DNA from: Poriferisodalis sp965208555
GTDB lineage: Bacteria > Actinomycetota > Acidimicrobiia > Acidimicrobiales > Poriferisodalaceae
Length of the DNA: 64,000 bases
NCBI RefSeq assembly: GCF_965208555.1
Contig: NZ_OZ242342.1
Coordinates: 3,410,001 to 3,474,000, forward strand
Direction: 5' to 3'
The notes beneath the pieces are model-generated. The model ran no database searches. It saw only the letters and a list, made by a program, of their open reading frames with translations, and was not told the DNA's origin. Both the position numbers and the translations under genes were made by a program. Shown here in pieces: positions 52,564 through 60,721 of this stretch; position 1 is the first letter of the stretch, and every line of letters begins with the position of its first letter.

Positions 52564-53585
52564 GTGAGCCCGAGGGGGCTGGCCGGCGCGCCAGCCCGCA
52601 CGGCCTGCGTGCAGATGAATTCGTGGGCGAGGGTGGCGGCCGCCAACGCCGTGATCTCAGAGACGTCGTAGGCCGGCGCAACCTCCACCACGTCCATGCC
52701 GACGATGTCGAAGGGCGCGAGGCCGCGCACGATCTCCAGTGCTTGTGCCGTGGTCAGCCCGCCTGCAACCGGGGTGCCCGTGCCGGGTGCGAAGGCAGGG
52801 TCGAGGCAGTCGATGTCGAAAGTCACGTACGCCCGCCGGTCCGCGACCTGCTCACGCACGACCTCGAGCACTGCCGCGGGCCCGTTGCGATGCACCCATG
52901 GCGCGCCCAGCACCGTGAATCCGTAGTCGTCGTCGTTGTGGGTGCGGATGCCGATCTGGACAGACGCTGACGGGTCGATGATCCCCTCCTGCAGCGCTCG
53001 CAGGAACATCGAGCCGTGGTCCAGGCGACCCTCGTCGTCGGGCCAGGTGTCGGGGTGTGCGTCGAAGTGGATGAGCGCCAGCGGGCCGTGCTTGGCCGCG
53101 TGAGCACGCAGGATCGGGTAGGTGACGAAGTGGTCGCCGCCGAAGGTCACCATCTGGGCATCGTGGGCGAGGATCTCGGCGCAGTGAGCTTCGATTCGCT
53201 CGACAGCGTCGGTGGGATGGCCGTAGTCGATGAAGCAGTCGCCGTAGTCGACCACGGCGAGGTAGGCGAACGGGTCGAAGCCGAAGGGGTAGGCGTCGAG
53301 CTCGGCAAGACCCGTCGACGCCGCCCGGATGGCGCGTGGGCCGAGACGTGCGCCGGGCCGGTTCGACGTCGCCATGTCGAACGGGATGCCCGACACGACG
53401 ATGTCGGCATCGGCGATGTCGCGGGTGTAGCGGCGCCGCAGGAACGACAGCGCGCCGCCGTAGGTCATCTCGGGCTTGCGACCGTGCAGGTCCTCCGAGC
53501 GGAATGCCTGGTCACCGAGGGTTTCGGCATCGGAGCCGGCGATCAGGCCCCCGCCGCCCGCCGCGGATTCGGCGCTGCCACTCAC
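52560..53585 (-). CDS. Agmatinase/arginase-family ureohydrolase
   Basis: A 341-residue Mn-dependent ureohydrolase. Metal motifs are complete: GGDHFVTYP, HFDAHPDTWPDD and FDIDCLDPAFAPGTGTP, with MDVVEVAPAYD downstream. Given the linked polyamine importer, agmatinase (agmatine to putrescine plus urea) is the best assignment, but guanidinobutyrase or related activities are possible. GTG 53585 overlaps the GNAT stop (GTGA), and the TGA overlaps potA. Confidence 0.9.
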   Translation of the reverse strand: MSGSAESAAGGGGLIAGSDAETLGDQAFRSEDLHGRKPEMTYGGALSFLRRRYTRDIADADIVVSGIPFDMATSNRPGARLGPRAIRAASTGLAELDAYPFGFDPFAYLAVVDYGDCFIDYGHPTDAVERIEAHCAEILAHDAQMVTFGGDHFVTYPILRAHAAKHGPLALIHFDAHPDTWPDDEGRLDHGSMFLRALQEGIIDPSASVQIGIRTHNDDDYGFTVLGAPWVHRNGPAAVLEVVREQVADRRAYVTFDIDCLDPAFAPGTGTPVAGGLTTAQALEIVRGLAPFDIVGMDVVEVAPAYDVSEITALAAATLAHEFICTQAVRAGAPASPLGLT

Positions 53586-54310
53586 GAGCGGTCTTCCGAG
53601 GGGCCGCGCAGCTCGGGGTTACGCCACACGATCAGCGCCGCCCAGCTGTCCGTGGCCGGATCGGCGATGTAGTTCGGCAGGCCGCACACTGCCTCGAACC
53701 CGTTCTCGATCTGAAAGCTCAGCGTCCGGTCGTACAGCCGGCCTTCGCGGACTTCGGCGATGTACTCATCAGCCGTCATGTCGTCTTTGTGCTCGGCGTA
53801 TCCCGGAATGACACCGCCCGCCACGATCCCGTCCAGCCCCAGGTCGATGCAGACCTGCTTGCGCAGCACGTAGAGCTCGGCACCGATGCCGCGGCGGCGG
53901 TGGGAGAGCCGGGTGGCAATGCTGGTGCCGTAGTACCAGCGGCCGTCAGAGACATGGCCGCTGCCGCTGTGGTCTTCGGGGACGAGGTCGGCGATGGTGT
54001 GAATCGGGTTCGCCATGTCGAAATCGCAGCGAATGCCGACCCCCATGGCCACCAGCTCGTCGCCGTCGAATCCTGCGAAACAGCCCTCAGGGAAGTCGTG
54101 CGCCAGTTGTTCGAAGCCTTGGGCGTCATAGAGATCATTGCGATCGGCCGTGGGGTGGGAGGCCAATTCCAGGGCCTCCAGTTCGGGAGCCCACTCCGGG
54201 AGGATTCGGGCGTAGCGAAGGCCCGAACGCTCGCCGACTGAGACGGCTTCGATCTCACGCATCGCAGCACCCCCGCGGCGCCTGCTGCACTCAGTCGCCG
54301 GCTGAGACAT
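53582..54310 (-). CDS. GNAT-family acetyltransferase in the polyamine operon
   Basis: A 242-residue GNAT protein with the acetyl-CoA pyrophosphate-binding motif RLSHRRRGIGAELY and a long C-terminal part (FQIENGFEAVCGLPNYIADP). It leads the minus-strand polyamine operon and so may acetylate polyamines or act on a related amine; this is inferred from context. The start is ATG 54310 (MSQPATEC); internal ATG 54262 (MREIEAVS) is a credible alternative. Its promoter region is shared with the divergent oxidase gene. Confidence 0.8.
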   Translation of the reverse strand: MSQPATECSRRRGGAAMREIEAVSVGERSGLRYARILPEWAPELEALELASHPTADRNDLYDAQGFEQLAHDFPEGCFAGFDGDELVAMGVGIRCDFDMANPIHTIADLVPEDHSGSGHVSDGRWYYGTSIATRLSHRRRGIGAELYVLRKQVCIDLGLDGIVAGGVIPGYAEHKDDMTADEYIAEVREGRLYDRTLSFQIENGFEAVCGLPNYIADPATDSWAALIVWRNPELRGPSEDRS

Positions 54311-54342
54311 TACTTCCGCCCCGGCGGGACTGATCGCAGCGG

Positions 54343-54348
54343 TAGTTT
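54343..54348 (+). promoter_or_regulatory. Putative -10 (TAGTTT) of the amine oxidase-like gene
   Basis: TAGTTT ends 7 nt before ATG 54356. The reverse-strand TACCGC (complement of 54339-54344) overlaps it and could serve the divergent GNAT operon. Confidence 0.45.
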
Positions 54349-54355
54349 CCGCGGT

Positions 54356-55807
54356 ATGGCTGCCGCGCTCGAGGGGGATCCCTGGTCGCTGGAAACGGCA
54401 TCGACCACACCGCTGTGGATCGACCGGCTGGAGCCGCCTGTTTCGCCGCGGCCTGCGGTCGAGGGCGATCTGGATGTCGATGTCGTCATCGTGGGTGGCG
54501 GCTTCAGCGGACTGTGGACTGCCTACTACCTGCGTCGGCTCGAACCGTCGCTGCGGGTGGCAGTCCTGGAGCGGCATTACTGTGGCTTCGGGGCATCGGG
54601 ACGCAACGGCGGCTGGGCTGTGGGGGAGCTGGCAGGCTCGTTCCACGACTACGCGCGGCGCGCCAGTCCCACCGAGTCGCTCCGCTTGGTGCGGGCCGTC
54701 TTCGACGCAGTGGATGAGATCGGGCGCGTGTCAGCAGCCGAGGGGATCGACTGCGACTACGCCAAGGGCGGCACGATCCGGGTGGCGCGCACGGATCCCC
54801 AAGCAGATCGGCAGGTTGCCGAGATTGCTGAGGCCCGCGAGATCGGGCTGACCCCCGACGAGATGCGCCTGCTCGACGCGGACCAGGCCCGCGAGCAGCT
54901 CAACGCCACTGAGGTGCGCAGCGGCTTGTTGCTCGGTCCGTCCGCCGTCGTGGATCCAGCCAAGCTCGTGACCGGGCTCGCCTGCGCCGCCGAAGCGGCT
55001 GGGGCAGAGATCTACGAGCAGACACGTGCCACCGGCTTCGACGGCGGAGCAGTGCAGGTTGCCCCAGAAGGCACCCGTGATCTGCCGATGAGCCGTCGTC
55101 GCTGTGAAGTCCGGGCCCCGGTGATCGTGCGCGCTACTGAGGCCTACACCCGGGATCTGCGCGGGCTGCGACGGGACGTCCTGCCGGTCTATTCGCGCAT
55201 GATCGCAACCGAGCCGCTGCCCGGTGATTTGTTCGAGGACATCGGCTTGGCCGACCGTCCCAGCTTCGCTGACGACCGGCGGATGGTCACCTACGGGCAG
55301 CGCACCGCCGACAACCGGCTCGCATTCGGCGCGACGGGGGTGCCCTACAGCTTCGGTTCACGCATCGTTCCGTCCACCGAGGCGCACATGGGCATGCACC
55401 GGCGGATCTGGCGAGTGCTGGCTGAGATGCTGCCGCAGGTGGCCGATGCGAGGATCACTCACCGCTGGGGCGGGGTGCTCGGCATCCCACGCAACTGGCT
55501 GCCTGGTGTCCGCTTTGACCCGCGGACGGGCGAGGGCGTGCTGGGCGGTTATGTGGGGGAGGGCGTCGCAGCGTCGAATCTTGCCGGACGCACCATGGCC
55601 GAACTGGTCTGCGGGCTGGACACTGAACGCACGAGCCTGCCGTGGGTGGGAGTCACGTCCCGGCGCTGGGAGCCCGAGCCGCTGCGCTGGCTGGGGGTGC
55701 GTGCCAGTCGGGCGCTGCTCGGTGTGGCGGACCACCGAGAGCAGCGGACGGGCCGTCGCGAGCGGTTGGCCTCCGGCATTGCGACGCTGCTGCGCGGCGG
55801 CCACTAG
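54356..55807 (+). CDS. FAD-dependent amine oxidoreductase (PuuB/DadA-like)
   Basis: A 483-residue FAD oxidoreductase of the DAO family. FAD motif VDVVIVGGGFSGLWTAYYL (42-60), then ERHYCGFGASGRNGGW, which is characteristic of gamma-glutamylputrescine oxidase-type enzymes, and a C-terminal GEGVLGGYVGEGVAASNLAGR flavin segment. Divergent from the polyamine uptake and agmatinase operon, it most likely oxidises putrescine or a derivative; that is inference from location. Leaderless start at ATG 54356. The last 50 residues are basic and variable. Confidence 0.85.
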   Translation: MAAALEGDPWSLETASTTPLWIDRLEPPVSPRPAVEGDLDVDVVIVGGGFSGLWTAYYLRRLEPSLRVAVLERHYCGFGASGRNGGWAVGELAGSFHDYARRASPTESLRLVRAVFDAVDEIGRVSAAEGIDCDYAKGGTIRVARTDPQADRQVAEIAEAREIGLTPDEMRLLDADQAREQLNATEVRSGLLLGPSAVVDPAKLVTGLACAAEAAGAEIYEQTRATGFDGGAVQVAPEGTRDLPMSRRRCEVRAPVIVRATEAYTRDLRGLRRDVLPVYSRMIATEPLPGDLFEDIGLADRPSFADDRRMVTYGQRTADNRLAFGATGVPYSFGSRIVPSTEAHMGMHRRIWRVLAEMLPQVADARITHRWGGVLGIPRNWLPGVRFDPRTGEGVLGGYVGEGVAASNLAGRTMAELVCGLDTERTSLPWVGVTSRRWEPEPLRWLGVRASRALLGVADHREQRTGRRERLASGIATLLRGGH

Positions 55808-55875
55808 CGCGGCCCTGCCATTCGGTCCCGGTTGGTGGCGCTGCCGTCGCGGACGCCACAACCGACCCGAGGGGG

Positions 55876-56802
55876 TCAGTCGCAGTCGAGGCGGTAGGCG
55901 CCCTGGTGGGGGACCATGATGCCGGCGGTGGGTCCCCCGAAGTGGGTGCCGATCACCAACGTCTCACCGTCGGCCCAATCGCCGAAGGCCTCGTGGCGGG
56001 TGCGGCGGGCCTCGTCGGGGTCGGTGTCGAACATCGAGCTGAGATCGGGGTCGGCGAGCTGCATCGGGGTGTGCGCCATGTCGCCGGTGATGATTGCCCG
56101 CTTGCCGCCGTCTTGGATCACCACGGAAAGGTGACCCGGGGTGTGGCCCGGCGTCGACTGGAACGACACCTCTGAGCAGATGCTGTCGACGGCCTCGACC
56201 ATGTTGGCGCGATCCGCTGCGGCGACGGGTGCCACGGAGTCCTCGAACACCGCATCGCCGAACAGGTCCTCGTGGTCGGCCCAGTAGTCGTACTCGGGAG
56301 CGCAGAACAGGTACTCCGCGTTGGGGAATGTGGGCACCCATTCGCCGTCGGCGCTCAGGCAGGTGTTCCAGCCCACGTGGTCCACGTGCAGGTGGGTGCA
56401 GACCACATGAGTGATGGCCTCGGGCGGGAAGCCCGCTGCGGTCATGTCGTCGAGGAACGGGCCCTGCTGCTCATGCCAGAGGGGGTTGGAACGCTGCTTG
56501 TTGTTGCCGACGCAGGTGTCCACCGCTATGCGGTGCTCTCCGGCAGAGATCACGCAGGTGTGGATGCGCTGCAGCAGGTAGCCGTCGTCGCTGACGAAAT
56601 GCGGGCGCAGCCACGGCGCGGCCTCTGCGCGGGCCAGCACCCCGCCCTTGCTCACCCCGTCATAGAGGAACCGTGGCGATGTGGGCGTGGCGGTTTCCGA
56701 GATCGACGTGATGGTGACCTCGCCGATCTGCCAGCGCTGCGGCTCGGCGCGCTCGCTGCCGGCGTCTGCGGGGCCGGCCTCGCTCTCAGCGGCGGCGTTC
56801 AC
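55876..56802 (-). CDS. MBL-fold metallohydrolase
   Basis: A 308-residue metallo-beta-lactamase-fold protein: THLHVDHVGW (HxHxDH, about 135-142), STPGHTPGHLSV, IITGDMAHTP and IGTHFGGPTAG, giving a complete dinuclear metal site. This subgroup (lactonase or sulfatase-like) acts on varied esters or lactones; the substrate is not defined. GTG 56802 overlaps the stop of the TIGR03086 gene (GTGA), so these two are co-translated. Confidence 0.88.
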   Translation of the reverse strand: MNAAAESEAGPADAGSERAEPQRWQIGEVTITSISETATPTSPRFLYDGVSKGGVLARAEAAPWLRPHFVSDDGYLLQRIHTCVISAGEHRIAVDTCVGNNKQRSNPLWHEQQGPFLDDMTAAGFPPEAITHVVCTHLHVDHVGWNTCLSADGEWVPTFPNAEYLFCAPEYDYWADHEDLFGDAVFEDSVAPVAAADRANMVEAVDSICSEVSFQSTPGHTPGHLSVVIQDGGKRAIITGDMAHTPMQLADPDLSSMFDTDPDEARRTRHEAFGDWADGETLVIGTHFGGPTAGIMVPHQGAYRLDCD

Positions 56803-57350
56803 GGCTGGCGCCCGACGTAGCCGAGGTAGCGGTGCGACATCGGTGCATCGTCGGGCACATCGATCGCGTCGGTGATCAGCCTCCACTTCCGGGGAATGTC
56901 GCCCAGTGCTTGCACCCGTGCGAGGGTGGCTTCGCACAGGTCATCAGGCAGGTCGATGGGGTTGCCGGTGGACTGGGCCAGGTCCCATGCATGGGTCAGC
57001 GGATCCCACTGCACCATGCCCACGAAGTTCTCGAAGCTCATCGGCCCGAACCAGTACTTGTCCTCGGCAGACAGGTCGGCCCCGTCTATTGCGTCGAGCA
57101 CGCCGTCGCGGGTGGCTTGCCACTGGGCCGCCGGATCGCCGGCGTCGTCGGCCATTTGGGGCATGCTCACCTCGCCGGTACGGGCGATGCCGGCGAGCGC
57201 ATCGAGTACGCCGCACTGGTGGCGCAGCAGTTCGGTTGCGTTCCAGTCGGCGCACGGGGTGTCGTTGCCCCAGGCGTCGTCGGGCACGCTGGCCACCACC
57301 GAATCGAAGAGCGCGACGGAGCGCTTGAACTGGTCAACGATCTCGCTCAT
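56799..57350 (-). CDS. TIGR03086-family (DinB/maleylpyruvate isomerase-like) protein
   Basis: A 183-residue four-helix-bundle protein of the actinobacterial TIGR03086 group, related to mycothiol-dependent metalloenzymes. It shows CADWNATELLRHQCGVLDAL (first metal His region) and GMVQWDPLTHAWDLAQSTG (second His region), which together hold a divalent metal. ATG 57350 has a perfect AAGGAGG Shine-Dalgarno. Members are often linked to mycothiol-dependent isomerisation or detoxification; the function here is not established. It is coupled to the MBL-fold gene. Confidence 0.85.
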   Translation of the reverse strand: MSEIVDQFKRSVALFDSVVASVPDDAWGNDTPCADWNATELLRHQCGVLDALAGIARTGEVSMPQMADDAGDPAAQWQATRDGVLDAIDGADLSAEDKYWFGPMSFENFVGMVQWDPLTHAWDLAQSTGNPIDLPDDLCEATLARVQALGDIPRKWRLITDAIDVPDDAPMSHRYLGYVGRQP

Positions 57351-57450
57351 CGGCAAGAACCTCCTTGTGTGGTCGCGCCCTCCCGCTTGAGGCAGAGCGG
57401 CAACCTGCGGCGGATGCCGATGGTAGGCCGACTCGCGCCGGCAAGCCCGC

Positions 57451-57558
57451 TCAGCCGGCGTCGACGAGATTGACCCGCAGCCCAGCGTCGGCGGGCTTGG
57501 CTCAGCTGGAGTTGGCGAGGTCGGCTCAGCTGGCGTCGACGAGGTTGACCCGCAGGCC
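57451..57558. repeat. Three decayed copies of the VOC gene 3' end
   Basis: A 24-33 bp unit including the VOC stop codon appears at 57451-57483, 57502-57525 and 57526-57558. Copy 3 is the real gene end (read on minus as AGLRVNLVDAS). Copy 1 also reads AGLRVNLVDAG-stop, and copy 2 is more diverged. This looks like local tandem duplication of the gene terminus followed by decay. Confidence 0.6.
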
Positions 57559-58311
57559 GGCCAGCGCCACCTGGCTGTCGTTCACGTAGCAGTCCCGGGT
57601 GCGGGCCGCTGCCAGCACCCCGTCACGATCCACGGCCGCGACATCGATGCCGCCGAGGCCTTCGCCGCGGCCGTCCTCTTCTTGCACGAACCTCAGCGTG
57701 GCGTTGTCGAGTTGGATCGTGGAGTGGCCGTCGCTGTCGGTGCCCAGGTCGATCTGCGCGATCTGGCTCCAGCGCTCGGCCAGCCGCTGCGGATCGGGGC
57801 TCTGCAACTCGGCGGCGGCGATGCTGCTCACCCGATCGGTGCAGACGTATGGCTCCCAGTTGGAGCCGGCGGGCGTCCAGGCACCGCCGATCGCATCGCC
57901 GGTCGGGCCGGTCATCTGGTCCATCTCGAAGAATGCGCCGCCGGTGTCGGCCGGGTGCAGTTGCATGCCCACGTGGCCCTCATCGGGGAAGTTCATTTCG
58001 AACGCGATCCGGATGCCCAGCTCGTCGACATGGGCGCGGCGTGCAGCAACGTCGCTGACCTGGGTGATGACCATGTAGCCGGTGTCCCCTCCGCGCCGCT
58101 GCTGATACCGGCCGGCAGCAGTGTCGTCTTGAATCGGCGTGACGCACTCGAGAAACTGGGTACCGATCGGCCAGAGCACGTTCTTGAGGCCGAAGATGCC
58201 GACACCTGGATCGGTGAAGCACGGCTCGACGCCGAGGACACTCTGGATGTCCGCCGAGGTCTGGGCCAAGTCGGCAGTAGTCACGGCAATCTGACGAAGA
58301 CGAATCCACAT
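57526..58311 (-). CDS. VOC-family (glyoxalase/dioxygenase-fold) protein
   Basis: A 261-residue protein with two vicinal-oxygen-chelate modules: RLRQIAVTTADLAQTSADIQ followed by VLGVEP, then LGIRIAFEMNFPDEGHVGMQ and LHPADTGGAFFEMDQM. A conserved His and Glu in each half could bind a metal. The exact reaction is unknown. ATG 58311 follows minus-strand TAGGGT by 7 nt, so it is probably leaderless. Decayed copies of its 3' end lie directly downstream. Confidence 0.78.
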   Translation of the reverse strand: MWIRLRQIAVTTADLAQTSADIQSVLGVEPCFTDPGVGIFGLKNVLWPIGTQFLECVTPIQDDTAAGRYQQRRGGDTGYMVITQVSDVAARRAHVDELGIRIAFEMNFPDEGHVGMQLHPADTGGAFFEMDQMTGPTGDAIGGAWTPAGSNWEPYVCTDRVSSIAAAELQSPDPQRLAERWSQIAQIDLGTDSDGHSTIQLDNATLRFVQEEDGRGEGLGGIDVAAVDRDGVLAAARTRDCYVNDSQVALAGLRVNLVDAS

Positions 58312-58318
58312 GCGCGTC

Positions 58319-58324
58319 ACCCTA
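58319..58324 (-). promoter_or_regulatory. Putative -10 (TAGGGT) of the VOC gene
   Basis: Minus-strand TAGGGT, 7 nt before ATG 58311. Confidence 0.45.
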
Positions 58325-58458
58325 CGACGCTGCGTTGCACCCCCGCAGAGGACCCGACGGCCCGCATCCGAGATGGGCCTCTGAGTTCCTGCGAGGGGCC
58401 TTGCCCCGGGGGGATACCGGCGAGGCACTACACCTGACGGCGTGTCGCACCCTCGCAG

Positions 58459-58464
58459 TAGGTT
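58459..58464 (+). promoter_or_regulatory. Putative -10 (TAGGTT) of the McrBC operon
   Basis: TAGGTT ends 7 nt before ATG 58472, the same leaderless spacing as in host genes, so the islet uses host-type expression signals. Confidence 0.5.
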
Positions 58465-58471
58465 CGCTGCC

Positions 58472-60721
58472 ATGGACGATCGGCAGTATTGGCATCAGCG
58501 ACTGGACGAGTACATCGTTCACTTGAGCGACAGGAAGCACTCTGATGAGGGGGCCAAGCAACGTCAGAGGGTCGTTCGCGCATGGATCGATTTTGCAGGC
58601 GCGCACCACCTTGATCCGGCTGCCTTCGACGAGGCGGCCGTCAAGGACTATCTGGAGCAACAGGATGGTTTGGCGGTCAGCACGCGTCGCGACTACGCAT
58701 CTCATCTTCGTGTGTGGTGCCGTTGGGCATCGACCGAGCCGTCGACAGTACGTCACGTCAGCACTGCACAGCACGACGGTCTCGCCTTATGGACGAAGCG
58801 GCTCGAGGAGTACTTGAGCTATCTGCAGCATCGTGGACGACAGTCGAGCACAATCCGTGACAGGCGCAGGAAGCTGTCGAACTGGATCAGATTCGCGTGT
58901 TCAACCGGCCGAAATCCGGCGGTGTGGGATCCGGCCGCCATCGACGAGGCATTCGTCATGTGGGGCACGGTGGACTCGGCGACCCAACGCGACCGTATAC
59001 GCGGTCGAATTCAGGCATGGTGCCAGTACTGGCGTGACAACGGCCTGGGCTCGCTAACGCTTGCGGATTTGGTCCAGCAGTTTCGAGACCGGGGCTACCC
59101 CGATGAAGATGTTCCACACCATCGGGCAGCCCGGGCAGAGTTCGAACGGGTGCTCAACTCACTGCCGAGTTTGAGTTACGACGAGCGTGACCAGCTCAAA
59201 GCTGTATGGAATTCCACTAAGTACGACTACGGCGGCGCCGGTGTGGTCGCAGGCATGCACTCTGCACTCCGTGACGTAAGCGAAGCCGATTGGCCCGCCA
59301 TGCGTGACCAGATCTACGCCCTCTGCCATGGCCCTAGCGAGCTCGCCGCGCGCTTCGACGGGACGATCGCCAGCGTCAGAGGCCTCGGTGAGTTGATGGC
59401 GACCAGGATGCTGGCGATCACTTGGCCGAATCGCTTCTTGCCGAACTTCATGCTCCGTTCCGCAAACCCGAGGTGGCCAGGCAAGCTTGACATGATCGAA
59501 TTGCTGGGTCGTCTCGATCTGCTCGACGCATCATCGATGGACGAAGCCCAGCTTCTCCTGGCGGAGAGTTGGGGCTCCCACAGCGTCGGTGATCTGGTTG
59601 TTCGCTCTAACGACTTGCTCAGGGAGCTCCTGCATCCCTTCTTCAGTGACGACGACTTTGTTGACAGCTGGGGGATGGCGCAGTTCCTCTATTGGCTGGC
59701 CAAGCGGGACGCAGACTCATCGGGCTCAGGGAACGATCGCGACGGCGAGGACGATCGACTCAAGAACTCCCTAGCCGAGGCCGCCACAGAACTGCTGTGC
59801 GAGATGGACTTTCTCGAAGACGTTGTCGAGCGCCTCAAAGACAAGGGTCAGGTGATCTTGTATGGTCCTCCGGGTACAGGCAAGACATACTTCGCTCGGA
59901 AACTTGCGAGGGCGCTCACATCCGATAGCGATGCCTCGATGCTGGTGCAGTTTCATCCAGCGTATTCCTACGAGGACTTCTTCGAGGGCATTCGGCCTCG
60001 GGTCCTGGATGGGCAGATGACCTATGAACTGACACCGGGTCCGCTGGTGCGATTTGCTGACAGGGCGCGGGAGCGCCGCGACGAGACACATGTCATGGTC
60101 ATCGACGAAATCAATCGTGCGAATTTGCCGCGGGTGCTAGGCGAGTTGCTCTACTTGCTTGAATATCGCGAAGACGAGATCCACACGCAGTATCGGCCCA
60201 ACAAGAAATTCTCGCTGCCGGAGAATCTGTTGTTCATTGGCACGATGAATACCGCTGACCGTTCCATCGCACTCATCGACGCCGCGATGCGCCGGCGATT
60301 CCACTGCATGCCATTCTTCCCAGATCGTGAACCTACGGCTGGTCTCCTGCGACGTTGGTGTGAGGCGAATGAACCCGAGCAGATTTGGGTAGCCGATCTC
60401 CTGAACAGGGTCAACGAGAGGCTCCGTGGCGATCTCGGCGGTGATTACATGCTGATTGGCCCGAGCCACTTCATGAAGAGCGGACTGGGCAAGAGGGAGT
60501 TGGAGCGCATCTGGAAGTACAACATCGAGCCGCTGATCGAGGATCAGTTCTTCGGCCGTCAGGAAGTGATCGCTTCCTTTCAGTTCGACAAGATCTGGGA
60601 TCAGCACGGCCCAAGTGCGGCTTCGCCGGATGCCGTAGGGGAGTCACCGGATGAGTTGAGCGAAGAGGTCGGGCAGATCCTTGATGATGGTGATGGCAAC
60701 GTGAGCCAGGATGCCGGGTAG
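58472..60721 (+). CDS. McrB-like restriction GTPase with two N-terminal SAM-like domains
   Basis: Motor subunit of a type IV (modification-dependent) restriction system, 749 residues. The C-terminal half is a McrB-type AAA+ GTPase: Walker A GPPGTGKT (465-472), Walker B VMVIDEINRAN (Asp545), and MNTADRS (592-598), the McrB GTP-specificity motif, then ALIDAAMRRRF. The N-terminus differs from known McrB methyl-reader domains: residues about 5-85 and 100-190 are two repeats resembling the SAM-like core-binding domain of tyrosine recombinases (EYIVHL..., STRRDYASHLRVWCRWA; EYLSYLQHRGRQSSTIRDRR). A middle domain (210-370) contains GLGELMATRMLAITWPNRFL. Composition is less GC-rich than the flanks. 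mcrC follows directly. Confidence 0.88.
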   Translation: MDDRQYWHQRLDEYIVHLSDRKHSDEGAKQRQRVVRAWIDFAGAHHLDPAAFDEAAVKDYLEQQDGLAVSTRRDYASHLRVWCRWASTEPSTVRHVSTAQHDGLALWTKRLEEYLSYLQHRGRQSSTIRDRRRKLSNWIRFACSTGRNPAVWDPAAIDEAFVMWGTVDSATQRDRIRGRIQAWCQYWRDNGLGSLTLADLVQQFRDRGYPDEDVPHHRAARAEFERVLNSLPSLSYDERDQLKAVWNSTKYDYGGAGVVAGMHSALRDVSEADWPAMRDQIYALCHGPSELAARFDGTIASVRGLGELMATRMLAITWPNRFLPNFMLRSANPRWPGKLDMIELLGRLDLLDASSMDEAQLLLAESWGSHSVGDLVVRSNDLLRELLHPFFSDDDFVDSWGMAQFLYWLAKRDADSSGSGNDRDGEDDRLKNSLAEAATELLCEMDFLEDVVERLKDKGQVILYGPPGTGKTYFARKLARALTSDSDASMLVQFHPAYSYEDFFEGIRPRVLDGQMTYELTPGPLVRFADRARERRDETHVMVIDEINRANLPRVLGELLYLLEYREDEIHTQYRPNKKFSLPENLLFIGTMNTADRSIALIDAAMRRRFHCMPFFPDREPTAGLLRRWCEANEPEQIWVADLLNRVNERLRGDLGGDYMLIGPSHFMKSGLGKRELERIWKYNIEPLIEDQFFGRQEVIASFQFDKIWDQHGPSAASPDAVGESPDELSEEVGQILDDGDGNVSQDAG

